Positions 1-7,899 of a stretch of DNA of 51,280 bases are shown piece by piece (the stretch's first letter is position 1; each line of letters opens with the position of its first letter). Location: positions 1 through 51,280 of the forward strand of contig JAKSLT010000010.1 in assembly GCA_024401055.1 (NCBI GenBank), written 5' to 3'. Under the pieces are notes generated by a model. The model did not search any database, had not been told where the DNA came from, and saw only the letters and a list, made by a program, of their open reading frames with translations. This stretch comes from Bacteroidaceae bacterium. Its GTDB lineage: Bacteria > Bacteroidota > Bacteroidia > Bacteroidales > Bacteroidaceae. A program made the translations under genes and the position numbers.

Positions 1-1
1 C

Positions 2-298
2 ATGCACCTAATCCTTTATAACCCATATACCTTCTTATTCGACCACCTTCACGAGGAAGAATACTCATCTTCTTTATTTAAGCCAAATCATGGCACTCAA
101 GATGTTACTCAAGAAGATACTTTCGATGAAAAAATAGAGAAGGCTATTAAAGATAATCTTAATATTACCACAGAAGAATTGGCGAAACAATTTGGGGTTA
201 CCTCAATGACCATCAAGCGCCACTTAGCAAAAATGCCACATATTCGTTATGTAGGCAGTGGTTATAGTGGTCATTGGGAGGTACTTGACCAAGAGTAA
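2..298 (+). CDS. C-terminal part of a winged-helix ATP-binding/regulatory protein (probably 5'-truncated by the window edge)
   Basis: The last 55 or so residues read as a winged helix-turn-helix: a run of helices around NITTEELAKQFGVTSMTIKRHL followed by a short wing, ending YSGHWEV. This kind of tail is common at the C-terminus of Bacteroidetes proteins with a divergent AAA/AlbA_2-type domain and of some Fic-like regulators, where it binds DNA. The first 40 residues show no domain, and the open frame touches the window edge, so the ATG at the edge is probably internal and the main domain lies outside. It converges on the next gene across a strong hairpin. The HTH is seen in the sequence; the family of the missing part is inference. 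Confidence 0.5.
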   Translation: MHLILYNPYTFLFDHLHEEEYSSSLFKPNHGTQDVTQEDTFDEKIEKAIKDNLNITTEELAKQFGVTSMTIKRHLAKMPHIRYVGSGYSGHWEVLDQE

Positions 299-357
299 AA
301 ACACTGTCGCGATTTGCGACAATGGTTCCAACAATTTATGACAATAGTATGTACATA

Positions 358-394
358 CAGAAAAAATGTGAGACGTTGTCTCACATTTTTTCTG
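358..394. terminator. Bidirectional intrinsic terminator
   Basis: Perfect inverted repeat with 17-bp arms and a 3-nt loop; each arm ends in an A6/T6 run, so it can terminate from either side. It sits between two convergent genes. A smaller hairpin (TGTCGC...GCGACA) lies at 304-320. Confidence 0.85.
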
Positions 395-411
395 TTCTAT
401 ATAAGATACGT

Positions 412-942
412 TTAGCAATTCAACCACTGACGGAGCAACTGCAATAGACACCAAAATGAATACAATGAAGTGACATACGAGATGCCTGCCCACCACCAGA
501 ACACCTTTGATGACAGGTACACTCCTTTACCTGACTTTATGAATGATCGCATTTCTTCATTCTGATTACGAAGTTCTTGTATCATCAGTCTCCTATGGCT
601 GGCAAGAAGTGTGGTCTCTGCCTTGATTAACTCCTCTCTTGCAGATTTGATGGCATTCTGGCATTCATCAGTCATTTCAACCTTTAGCACTGTTGATTCG
701 GCTCGTGTAACAGCGCGACAGAAAGCGGAAACAGCTGTATTCATACTGTCTTTGGCTGCATTCAATGCTTTCACCATATCCGTTCCATCTTTGGCCGCCT
801 TCTCAACTTTTTGAATGTTATCGTTCAAGTCACTCATGGCTTGTTTCAGAAGTTGAATATCATTGTCAAGGTTAGCCTTTTGTTCCTTGACCTCTTCCTG
901 CTTGTTGATTTCCTCAACAAGGCTATCATATTTATTTCCCAA
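412..942 (-). pseudogene. Coiled-coil protein with C-terminal membrane segment, 5' end removed by the IS insertion
   Basis: The readable frame encodes about 176 residues: a long charged, heptad-rich region (about residues 5-135, rich in E, K, N, Q) followed by an aromatic hydrophobic segment near the C-terminus (VFWWWAGISYVTSLYSFWCL) that could cross the membrane. There is no ATG at the beginning. The only early start is a TTG lying exactly at the edge of the insertion sequence, and the frame runs a few codons into the IS before a stop, so the N-terminal part has been lost. I looked for the missing 5' part on the far side of the IS and did not find it. The protein is not recognised. A mobilization-type protein tail is possible, given the coiled coil and the mobile-element setting, but that is a guess. 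Confidence 0.55.
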
Positions 943-962
943 TATTGTTGTCCGGTAAAACT
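943..962 (+). repeat. Left terminal inverted repeat of the IS
   Basis: Matches the reverse complement of 2367-2386 at 19 of 20 positions. Confidence 0.85.
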
Positions 963-1054
963 TTTAGATTTGATAAAATTGAGGGCTGGTACTGTAAAAG
1001 TATCAGCCCTTTTGATTATCTTTGCTTTCACCACAAAACCAAAGTAATCAAATC

Positions 1055-2290
1055 ATGGGCAAAGATAGCAATTTTACCGGACAGCCGGTGTATAGTCAGG
1101 TGTTAAATTTACTTGATCGGGAGAAAATCATGCAAATCAGCCGCGAAACGGCGGGAAGCGAAGCTTATGTGAAACGTTTTGACGGCTACCAGCATCTCGT
1201 GGTGATGCTTTTCGGCATATTGAAACACTTTGACTCTCTGCGTGAACTGGAGATAGGAATGAAGGCGGAAGCTCACAAGCTGCGGCACCTCGGCATGGAC
1301 TATCTCGTGCGCCGTAGCACGCTGGCAGAGGCCAACATACGCCGTTCGCAGGAGTTCTTTGCCAAGGTCTATGCCTACCTGCTGGACAGATATGCCAAGT
1401 TTTTAGCGGACAGCCGCCCTCCGAAGAGCTATAAGGGGCAGACACATGAGCCGAAGGACTGGGAGAAACTGCTCTACATGATGGATTCCACCACCATCAC
1501 GCTCTTTGACAACATCCTCAAGGGCGTTGGCCGTCATCCGAAGTCCGGGAAGAAGAAAGGAGGGATGAAGGTGCATACGGTGATGAAGTATCACGTTGGC
1601 GTGCCGATGGTGGTGCAGCTCACATCGGCCGCGAAGCACGACCATTACCTGCTCAAGGAGGTGCATCTGCCCAAGGGAGCCAATCTTGCCATTGACCGTG
1701 CATACATAGACATCGCACAGTTTCAGCGCCTTACGGAAGAGGGTGTGTGTTATGTCACAAAAATGAAGAAAAACCTCAAGTACGAGGTCCTGGAGTCTAT
1801 CGCGTATGTGAATCCAGAGGGATTAGTGACCCATATTGACCAGAAAGTACGTTTTACCCGCGGAGAGCTGACGCACGATGCACGCAGGGTGGAGATTTTC
1901 GAAGAGAAGAAAAAGCCAGTGGCCTTGCTTACGAATAACTTTGAGTTCACTGTAGAGGATGTTTCTGAAATCTACAGGCTGCGCTGGGCCATAGAATCGC
2001 TCTACAAACAGTTAAAACAGAATTTTCCGCTCCATTTCTTCTATGGAGACAGCGTCAACGCCATACAGATTCAGACATGGGTGGTGCTCATAGCCAACCT
2101 GCTCATCACGGTACTCTCACGGAGCATAAGACGCAACTGCGCCTTCTCGCAAGTCGTGACGATGATACGCCTGACGCTCATGTACTACATTGACTTTATC
2201 CGTTTCATGGAGAATCCGGACAAGACATGGGACGACATCCTTGCCAGGGAGGCTCAAAAAGGGCCGCCACAGCCAACACTTTTTGATTAG
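1055..2290 (+). CDS. IS4-family DDE transposase with DUF4372-type N-terminal domain
   Basis: A 411-residue transposase that cuts and joins the ends of its own element. The N-terminal 100 residues (FTGQPVYSQVLNLL..., YQHLVVMLFGILK) match the DUF4372-type DNA-binding domain found in this group. The catalytic core shows all three acidic residues: D144 in MMDSTT, D214 in AIDRAY, and E314 in the YREK signature (Y-x2-R-x3-E-x6-K), which is complete. The length is normal and the frame is uninterrupted, so the enzyme should be active. I chose the ATG before GKDSNFTG; a TTG 33 bp upstream also opens the frame but adds residues unlike the family. Confidence 0.93.
   Translation: MGKDSNFTGQPVYSQVLNLLDREKIMQISRETAGSEAYVKRFDGYQHLVVMLFGILKHFDSLRELEIGMKAEAHKLRHLGMDYLVRRSTLAEANIRRSQEFFAKVYAYLLDRYAKFLADSRPPKSYKGQTHEPKDWEKLLYMMDSTTITLFDNILKGVGRHPKSGKKKGGMKVHTVMKYHVGVPMVVQLTSAAKHDHYLLKEVHLPKGANLAIDRAYIDIAQFQRLTEEGVCYVTKMKKNLKYEVLESIAYVNPEGLVTHIDQKVRFTRGELTHDARRVEIFEEKKKPVALLTNNFEFTVEDVSEIYRLRWAIESLYKQLKQNFPLHFFYGDSVNAIQIQTWVVLIANLLITVLSRSIRRNCAFSQVVTMIRLTLMYYIDFIRFMENPDKTWDDILAREAQKGPPQPTLFD
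1072..1085 (+). repeat. Internal copy of the IS terminal sequence inside the transposase gene
   Basis: The 14 bp TTTTACCGGACAGC at codons 6-11 is identical to the inner part of the right end (2369-2382), in the same orientation as the right end. See the finding. Confidence 0.7.
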
Positions 2291-2310
2291 GGGGGCTTAC
2301 TTTTGAGAAA

Positions 2311-2355
2311 AAGAACCCCGAAGTCCGTGTCTACTGGGCTCCGGGGAGGTTTCTT
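2311..2355 (+). terminator. Hairpin downstream of the transposase, inside the IS
   Basis: Arms AAGAACCCCGAAG and CTCCGGGGAGGTTTCTT pair with a small bulge and lie 20 bp after the transposase stop. It could end the transposase transcript or block read-through from outside. Confidence 0.55.
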
Positions 2356-2366
2356 ATGCTGTTTTG

Positions 2367-2386
2367 AGTTTTACCGGACAGCAATA
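2367..2386 (-). repeat. Right terminal inverted repeat of the IS
   Basis: Partner of the left repeat at 943-962, with one mismatch. Confidence 0.85.
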
Positions 2387-2408
2387 GTTGTTTATGTATG
2401 TCGTGAGG

Positions 2409-2427
2409 GCTTATTTGACTTCGTCGA
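2409..2427 (-). repeat. Degenerate copy of the 3' end of dnaK
   Basis: Matches the dnaK stop-codon region (2482-2500) at 17 of 19 positions in the same orientation and still reads ...DEVK-stop on the minus strand. Between the two copies lies a palindrome (2445-2470, GCAATG...CATTGC) that could serve as the dnaK terminator, although it has no T tract. Confidence 0.45.
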
Positions 2428-2483
2428 GTAAGGCTCGCCGCTCGGCAATGTTTAAGTGAACTTACATTGCTCTCGCTCCTTGC

Positions 2484-4433
2484 TTACTTGACTTCCTCGA
2501 AGTCGGCGTCCTGAACGTTGTTGTCGTTGGCGCCTTGACCGGGCTGCTGACCGCCGGGCTGACCACCCTGGAAGCCTGCGCCGCCCTGGAAACCTGCGCC
2601 GGCATCGGGGCCGGGCTGCTGGGCGCCTGCCTGCTGGTACATCTGCTGTGAGGCGGCCTGCATGACGTTGTTGAGTTCGTTGATGGCGGCATCAATCTGG
2701 GCGATGTCCTGGGCCTTGTGGGCGGCACGGAGTTTCTCTACGGCTGCCTCGATGGCGGGTTTCTGGTCGGCGGGAATCTTGTCGCCATTCTCCTTCAGGA
2801 AGTTCTCCGTCTGGAAGACCATGGAGTCGGCCTGGTTGATCTTGGCGATGCGCTCGGCTTCCTTCTTGTCGGCTTCGGCATTGGCTTCGGCTTCGGCCTT
2901 CATGCGGTCGATTTCTTCCTGTGAGAGGCCGCTGGAGGCTTCGATGCGGATGCTCTGCTCCTTGCCCGTAGCCTTGTCCTTGGCGCTTACGGAGAGGATA
3001 CCGTTGGCGTCGATGTCGAAGGTTACCTCAATCTGGGGCACACCGCGACGGGCGGGGGCGATACCGGCGAGGTTGAAGCGGCCGATGCTCTTGTTCTGGG
3101 CGGCAAGGGTGCGCTCGCCCTGAAGGACGTGGATGGTGACTTCGGGCTGGTTGTCCTCGGCCGTGGAGAATACCTGCGACTTCTTGCAGGGGATGGTGCT
3201 GTTGGCATCGATGAGCTTGGTCATCACGCCGCCGAGGGTTTCGATACCCATGGAGAGGGGAGTGACGTCGAGGAGGACGACATCGCCCACGCCGGCTTCC
3301 TTGTTGAGGATGGCGCCCTGGATGCTGGCACCTACGGCTACTACCTCATCGGGGTTGACGCCCTTGCTGGGAGCCTTGCCGAAGAAGTCCTGCACGAGCT
3401 GCTGGACGGCGGGGATGCGGCTGGAACCGCCCACGAGGATGACTTCGTCGATCTCGCTGGTGCTGCAACCGGCATCGCGGAGGGCGTTCTCGCAGGGGAT
3501 GCGGCAGGCCTGGATGAGGCCGTGGGCGAGTTGCTCGAACTTGCTGCGGGTGAGGGTCTTCACGAGGTGCTTGGGCACACCGCCTACGGGCATGATGTAG
3601 GGGAGGTTGATTTCGGAGGAGGTGGTGCTGGAGAGTTCAATCTTGGCCTTCTCGGCGGCTTCCTTGAGGCGCTGCATGGCCATGGGGTCGGCAGAGAGGT
3701 CGGCGCCTTCGTCGTTCTTGAATTCCTGCACAAGCCAGTCGATGATGACCTGGTCGAAGTCGTCGCCGCCGAGGTGGGTGTCGCCGTTGGTGGAGAGCAC
3801 CTCAAAGACGCCGCCGCCGAACTCGAGGATGGAGATATCGAAGGTACCGCCGCCGAGGTCGAAGACGGCAATCTTCATATCCTTGTTGGCCTTGTCGATG
3901 CCATAGGCGAGGGCTGCGGCCGTGGGTTCGTTGACGATACGCTTCACTTCAAGACCGGCAATCTGACCGGCCTCCTTGGTGGCCTGGCGCTGGGAGTCGG
4001 AGAAGTAGGCGGGCACGGTAATGACGGCTTCCTTGACTTCCTGGCCGAGATAGTCCTCGGCGGTCTTCTTCATCTTCTGGAGAATCTGTGCGGAGATTTC
4101 CTGGGGGGTGTACTGACGGCCGTCGATGCTGACGCGGGGCGTGTTGTTGTCGCCACGCACGACATCATAGGGCATGCGGGAGATTTCCTTCTGCACCTGG
4201 TCGTAGGTCTCGCCCATGAAGCGCTTGATGGAGTAGATGGTCTTCTTGGGGTTGGTGATGGCCTGACGCTTGGCGGGGTCGCCCACCTTGCGCTCGCCAC
4301 CTTCCACGAAGGCTACGATGGAAGGCGTGGTGCGCTTGCCTTCGGAGTTAGTGATGACTACGGGCTCGTTGCCCTCGAATACGCTGACACAAGAGTTGGT
4401 CGTGCCAAGGTCGATACCAATGATTTTTGACAT
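2484..4433 (-). CDS. dnaK: Molecular chaperone DnaK (Hsp70)
   Basis: A 649-residue ATP-dependent cytoplasmic chaperone that binds unfolded peptide segments and works with DnaJ and GrpE. The N-terminus [16 protein letters not shown] is the phosphate-1 motif of the ATPase domain; [15 protein letters not shown] (phosphate 2), [12 protein letters not shown] and [13 protein letters not shown] (adenosine motif) follow. The substrate-binding domain runs from about residue 390 ([17 protein letters not shown]). The end is a Gly/Gln-rich linker and the EEVK tail. The frame extends upstream to 4517, but that part is low-complexity; the ATG before SKIIGID is the family start. Neither dnaJ nor grpE is adjacent, so the gene stands alone. 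It is much more GC-rich than both neighbouring regions. Confidence 0.98.
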   Translation of the reverse strand: MSKIIGIDLGTTNSCVSVFEGNEPVVITNSEGKRTTPSIVAFVEGGERKVGDPAKRQAITNPKKTIYSIKRFMGETYDQVQKEISRMPYDVVRGDNNTPRVSIDGRQYTPQEISAQILQKMKKTAEDYLGQEVKEAVITVPAYFSDSQRQATKEAGQIAGLEVKRIVNEPTAAALAYGIDKANKDMKIAVFDLGGGTFDISILEFGGGVFEVLSTNGDTHLGGDDFDQVIIDWLVQEFKNDEGADLSADPMAMQRLKEAAEKAKIELSSTTSSEINLPYIMPVGGVPKHLVKTLTRSKFEQLAHGLIQACRIPCENALRDAGCSTSEIDEVILVGGSSRIPAVQQLVQDFFGKAPSKGVNPDEVVAVGASIQGAILNKEAGVGDVVLLDVTPLSMGIETLGGVMTKLIDANSTIPCKKSQVFSTAEDNQPEVTIHVLQGERTLAAQNKSIGRFNLAGIAPARRGVPQIEVTFDIDANGILSVSAKDKATGKEQSIRIEASSGLSQEEIDRMKAEAEANAEADKKEAERIAKINQADSMVFQTENFLKENGDKIPADQKPAIEAAVEKLRAAHKAQDIAQIDAAINELNNVMQAASQQMYQQAGAQQPGPDAGAGFQGGAGFQGGQPGGQQPGQGANDNNVQDADFEEVK

Positions 4434-4494
4434 AGTGGTGTTTTGTTTTTTATGATTAATATTGTTTGTGCGTGTGGGGAGCGGAGGGGGAACT

Positions 4495-4514
4495 CCCAGC
4501 GGAAAACCGCTGGG
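4495..4514. repeat. Dispersed palindrome in the dnaK leader
   Basis: CCCAGCGGAAAACCGCTGGG forms an 8-bp stem with an AAAA loop and recurs unchanged at 10238-10257. Both copies lie upstream of a minus-strand start codon (61 nt here, 35 nt there). Confidence 0.6.
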
Positions 4515-4590
4515 CACAGGGGCCTCGCGGTAGGGGAGGGGGGCTCCGCGCTATCGTGAGCTATGCAAAGAGTGTGCCAAAGGAAAAGAA

Positions 4591-4621
4591 AATGGCAGAC
4601 TTCGGGGAAAAGTCTGCCATT
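4591..4621 (-). terminator. Intrinsic terminator-like hairpin, minus strand
   Basis: A perfect 12-bp stem (AATGGCAGACTT / AAGTCTGCCATT) with a 7-nt loop. Read on the minus strand it is followed by TTTTCTTTTCC. No minus-strand gene is seen to its right, so it may stop antisense transcripts of the leader RNA region or insulate dnaK. Confidence 0.55.
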
Positions 4622-4765
4622 CTGTCAGAGCCCGCCCGCACGTGCATATAATATATATATGAGAGAGAATGTGCTTGCTTTTCTTGCGTATCTGCTAAAA
4701 TATATATGGTGTTATTGGTAAAATAGGAAAAATAAAAGCATTTGTGCTAATTTATGAGTGAAACA

Positions 4766-4797
4766 TTTGTATATTTGGAGGGATTTGTCTATATTTG
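4766..4797 (+). promoter_or_regulatory. Bacteroidetes-type promoter for the leader RNA
   Basis: TTTG at 4766-4769, a 20-bp spacer, then TATATTTG at 4790-4797, which fits the -33/-7 consensus of the Bacteroidetes primary sigma factor. A second TATATTTG at 4770-4777 may be an alternative. The predicted start is near 4803. Confidence 0.6.
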
Positions 4798-4802
4798 CAG
4801 CC

Positions 4803-5163
4803 ACAAATCTTATGTAGTTTTGTCGTGTTTCGCGATTACTACAAAACATTATCAATCTAATAAAGAAATAGCCTATGGTAAACAACGGACGCTAAACGCG
4901 GAGAGTTGATCACAAACTGATATGCTCAACCGCATCAATGTAATCATTGCGCGTTCCGTCCGAATAGAGTAGTAAATATTGAAATAAGAGCTAACACGGC
5001 TCTTGTTCTCTGTTTCCGAATACCGCCAATTTTCGCACATCGAGAACAAGTATAGTGGAGTTCACGTTAATAGGGCGTGGGCTATCCTTTGCTTGTAGAT
5101 GTGCAGGTCACTTGGCGGTAACCAGGAAACATACAGGCATTCGGATGGTTACACGCCTTTTTT
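4803..5163 (+). ncRNA. Structured leader RNA, candidate riboswitch or attenuator
   Basis: About 360 nt without a gene, rich in long-range pairing. The 5' domain is a three-way junction: CGGAC(4886-4890)/GTCCG(4958-4962) and AACGCG(4895-4900)/CGCGTT(4950-4955) enclose the hairpins GTTGA/TCAAC (4905-4930) and CAATG/CATTG (4936-4949). The 3' domain has CTTGTTCTC(5002-5010)/GAGAACAAG(5042-5050) interleaved with TACCGCCAA(5021-5029)/TTGGCGGTA(5112-5120), which is a pseudoknot order, plus CCGAAT(5016-5021)/ATTCGG(5139-5144). Segment 5112-5120 is also one arm of the terminator stem that ends the region. The next gene starts 27 nt after the T run. I do not recognise a named RNA family; a known Bacteroidales motif cannot be excluded. 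Confidence 0.6.
5114..5163 (+). terminator. Terminator stem at the end of the leader RNA
   Basis: GGCGGTAACC (5114-5123) pairs with GGTTACACGCC (5147-5157) with one bulged base, followed by TTTTTT. The left arm overlaps the segment used by the competing long-range pairing. Confidence 0.6.
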
Positions 5164-5189
5164 ATTTAAATCTTTAATTTTTATTTAAT

Positions 5190-5459
5190 ATGAAAGAAAA
5201 AATCAAGAATGATTATAAAGAGCTCATAGCTCTCTACAATTGCTATATGGAACTTCACAATAGCGCTCTTCAACACGAAGTTTCAATATGTGGGAAAATG
5301 GCTTTATATGAAAGGATGAGAGTTATACTTGATTCAAACGAGGTGTTTCCTATAATAATGGCCGGGGCACCCAATGCTTTGGAAGATTATATTCACAATG
5401 TAAAAGAAGATACACCTGTTTTTATTGAAAAGATTAGACAGTGGCTTGAACAAAGTTAA
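5190..5459 (+). CDS. Small helical protein of unknown function
   Basis: 89 residues, with no signal peptide, membrane segment or metal-binding motif. The sequence is mostly amphipathic helix (about residues 3-48, rich in Y, L, E, K), then a short segment with PIIMAGAP, then another helix to the end. I do not recognise a family. It lies directly behind the structured leader and 19 bp before the secreted LRR/MBG protein, so the two are probably co-transcribed and both subject to any control by the leader. It has the same low GC content as its partner. There is no Shine-Dalgarno sequence; the start sits in an A/T-rich stretch, as is usual in this phylum. Confidence 0.65.
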   Translation: MKEKIKNDYKELIALYNCYMELHNSALQHEVSICGKMALYERMRVILDSNEVFPIIMAGAPNALEDYIHNVKEDTPVFIEKIRQWLEQS

Positions 5460-5478
5460 AAACAAAACGAATAACGTT

Positions 5479-7716
5479 ATGAAACAGATTATGATTACTG
5501 GCCTGCTTGATTGGAAGAAATCGTGTGCAAAAGGGATAGTATTATGGATGGTATTTCAGGGATTATTTATGCTGTCTCATCAAGATTGTTTGGCTTATGA
5601 TTTTCAGGTCAATGGAATATACTATAATATAATATCTGCGACACAAAATACAGTAGAAGTAACATATAATAGCAAACATACCTGGAATGGTAATGAGTAT
5701 TATGCTTGTAATTATTCAGGATATATCAAAATTCCCTCCAGTGTGCAATATATGGGCATAACATATAAAGTAATTGGTATTGGGGAACATGCGTTTTCTA
5801 CGGAGGCTGGCAATGAGTGGGCTGACCCTTATAAAAAGAGACTAACATCCATTACTATTTCAGAAGGGATTGAATATCTTAAGGAGTGTGCATTGTATCA
5901 TTGTGATGGCTTGTCATATATTTACTTGCCTTCAACAATTAAGGAACTTGACAGCGGAGCGATATCTGGGTCAGATTTGAAATGGATGTTTTTTAAAGGA
6001 GGGGAACCTCCGCATATAGTTAGTTTGCCGAATGTAGAGATAATCGTTCCACAAAAGCAACTATATCTTACTGATTCGGAATGGTCAAAATATGAGAATC
6101 AACTCATAGAAATGGTTACATTTGATAGTAGTAATCTTGTATATGATGGAAAATCGCATGTTTTGCCCTGGACGAGTAATTTGAAGAATTTTGATGTTGA
6201 AATTTTAAACAACCAGACTTCTATTAATGCAGGGAATAATATCGCAAAGATTTCGTATTCATGTTCAGTAAGTGATGTGGTAGTAGCAGAAGGGACTTTT
6301 AACTACCGTTATGAAATAGCCAAAGCTCCGTTAAACGTCAACATTGGTAATGCCCAAAGAATATATGGAGAAGCTAATCCCGAGTTCTCCTATACCATGT
6401 CGGGGTATGTGAACGGCGAAAACGAAGATGTCGTATTAATACAGCCGACTATGACTACAACAGCCAACGCAAAGAGCGATGTGGGAGAATACACCATAAC
6501 GGGTGTAGGAGGCGAGGCGGATAATTATTCTTTTAATTTCATTGATGGAAAGCTTACCGTCTCAAAGGCTCCTTTATCGGCTGAAGTTCAACATACCACT
6601 CGCGAATATGGTAATGCCAATCCTTCTTTTTCGTTGAATTATCAAGGATTGAAGAATGGCGAAACCGTACCGGCGTGGATTGATAAGCCTGTTTATAGCA
6701 CAGTTGCCACTCAGGGAAGCGCTATAGGGGATTATAGCGTCACGGCAACTGCAACTCCGAAGAACTACGAACTTTTGGATATAGCTTCTGGCATTCTAAC
6801 TATTACTCCCGCTACACTCAAGGTCACGGCTCAAAACAAGAGTAGATTGTATTATGAGAACAATCCGGAGCTGACGTGCTCTTTCTCAGGCTTTAAGAAT
6901 GGGGAGAAAGAGACCGTTTTGAATAGTCTTCCTGTTGTATCAACAACTGCAAATCTGAATAGTGATGCAGGAAAGTACGAAATAACTGCGTCTGGTGCCT
7001 CGGCGCAGAATTACAAGATGACCTATCAGGCAGGGACGCTCACGGTCAATCCAAGAACATTGTCCGTTAAGGTTGGTAACTATGAGCGACCATATGGTGA
7101 GGATAATCCGGAGTTTGAGTTGTCTTACGATGGCTTTGTCGGGAAAGATGGCACTGAAGATCTTACAAAAGTTCCATCAGCCTATACATCTGCCACAAAG
7201 TCATCTGGTGTAGGCTCTTACCCCATAAATATTTCTGGAGGTGAAGCAATGAACTACTCTTTTAAATACACCTCTGGGTACTTGGAAATTATTAAAGCCG
7301 ATCAAGAGATTATCTGGAATCAAGATCTTTCAAACCTTGAAGTTGGTCAGCAAATAGAACTACTTGCTTATTCCACCTCGGAGCTTCCTATTACATATAT
7401 AATGGATGACAATGGTGTTTGTGAAATGTATTCAATTGGCAATAAAAAATATCTTGATTGTATCGGAAAAGGTGAAATCCGTATAAGGGCTTCACAAGAT
7501 GGTGACAAAAACCATAATCCTGCTGTCAGAGCATCAAAAACAGTTAAAGTCTTTGATACTATGGGTGTATTTGGCATAAATCAGTCTTCTCCAAAGGCCG
7601 CTTATTTAGATTTGTCAGGTAAACTAGTAGTTAATCCAAAAGAAAGACAGCCCATAATCAAGATAGAGGGTGGGAAGTCGCGTAAAATTTTGATGAGGAA
7701 TTTGCCTGTAATGTAA
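5479..7716 (+). CDS. Secreted surface protein: BspA-type leucine-rich repeats plus four MBG-type repeats
   Basis: About 745 residues. A hydrophobic stretch within residues 18-38 ending in CLA looks like a signal peptide, with an unusually long charged N-region. Residues about 75-200 carry BspA-type (LRR_5) repeats, for example LTSITISEGIEYLKECALYHCDGL broken across two turns. Four repeats of about 80 residues follow from about residue 281 (each starting APLNV/APLSA/ATLKV/RTLSV, with a Y-x-E-x-NPEF core and ending in a TLTV-like strand); these match the MBG domain of bacterial surface proteins. The end shows the LDLSGKL... tail seen in other secreted proteins here. A role in adhesion or ligand binding is likely. 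I chose the ATG before KQIMITG because the longer frame overlaps the upstream gene. Confidence 0.75.
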   Translation: MKQIMITGLLDWKKSCAKGIVLWMVFQGLFMLSHQDCLAYDFQVNGIYYNIISATQNTVEVTYNSKHTWNGNEYYACNYSGYIKIPSSVQYMGITYKVIGIGEHAFSTEAGNEWADPYKKRLTSITISEGIEYLKECALYHCDGLSYIYLPSTIKELDSGAISGSDLKWMFFKGGEPPHIVSLPNVEIIVPQKQLYLTDSEWSKYENQLIEMVTFDSSNLVYDGKSHVLPWTSNLKNFDVEILNNQTSINAGNNIAKISYSCSVSDVVVAEGTFNYRYEIAKAPLNVNIGNAQRIYGEANPEFSYTMSGYVNGENEDVVLIQPTMTTTANAKSDVGEYTITGVGGEADNYSFNFIDGKLTVSKAPLSAEVQHTTREYGNANPSFSLNYQGLKNGETVPAWIDKPVYSTVATQGSAIGDYSVTATATPKNYELLDIASGILTITPATLKVTAQNKSRLYYENNPELTCSFSGFKNGEKETVLNSLPVVSTTANLNSDAGKYEITASGASAQNYKMTYQAGTLTVNPRTLSVKVGNYERPYGEDNPEFELSYDGFVGKDGTEDLTKVPSAYTSATKSSGVGSYPINISGGEAMNYSFKYTSGYLEIIKADQEIIWNQDLSNLEVGQQIELLAYSTSELPITYIMDDNGVCEMYSIGNKKYLDCIGKGEIRIRASQDGDKNHNPAVRASKTVKVFDTMGVFGINQSSPKAAYLDLSGKLVVNPKERQPIIKIEGGKSRKILMRNLPVM

Positions 7717-7815
7717 ATGGGGCTTTCCTTGTGTGCAATCGTTTTAGCATTAAAGGCTACAACTCGTATGAATTGATTAAACCTTTTGGAAAGACTTCTT
7801 CCCTATAAATTGATA

Positions 7816-7852
7816 TTAGCCCCCTAAGTTTTGCGAAAACTTAGGGGGCTAA
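7816..7852. terminator. Bidirectional terminator between convergent genes
   Basis: A perfect inverted repeat with 17-bp arms (TTAGCCCCCTAAGTTTT / AAAACTTAGGGGGCTAA) and a 3-nt loop; the T run lies inside the arm. It separates the LRR/MBG gene from the minus-strand gene that follows. Confidence 0.85.
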
Positions 7853-7854
7853 GA

Positions 7855-7891
7855 AAAACTAAAAGTGGGCTAGGAAAATTAAAGGAGGGAC
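7855..7891 (+). repeat. Degenerate ATTAAA/GGACTAG-type motif, two units
   Basis: ACTAAAAGTGGGCTAGG and AATTAAAGGAGGGAC resemble the 21-bp tandem units at 15907-15990. Confidence 0.35.
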
Positions 7892-7899
7892 AGAATCTT

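Larger units (their letters stand above)
943..2386 (+). mobile_element. IS4-family insertion sequence, complete, about 1.44 kb
   Basis: It is bounded by inverted repeats of 20 bp (TATTGYTGTCCGGTAAAACT, one mismatch) and carries one intact DDE transposase plus an internal terminator-like hairpin behind it. I see no clear target-site duplication: the left flank reads ...TTTCCCAA and the right flank GTTGTTTATG... That, and the missing 5' end of the gene on its left, suggests a deletion or rearrangement after insertion. The outermost 5-6 bp of the repeats may alternatively be target sequence, which would put the ends at 949 and 2380. Confidence 0.85.

Noticed and set aside
224..496. Minus-strand frame of 90 codons with hydrophobic segments
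   Set aside because: It runs across the perfect terminator hairpin and overlaps the ends of two better-supported genes.
412..942. Intact gene starting at the TTG
   Set aside because: The start coincides exactly with the edge of the IS and the frame continues into it; a beheaded gene explains this better.
3129..4430. Open frame of 433 codons on the plus strand over dnaK
   Set aside because: Opposite to dnaK and made of Gly/Leu/Asp/Val-rich nonsense; dnaK is certain.
4803..5163. tmRNA, RNase P RNA, 6S RNA or SRP RNA
   Set aside because: I see none of their conserved segments: no tRNA-like end or tag frame, no RNase P core motifs, no single long hairpin, no SRP GGAAG-type loop.
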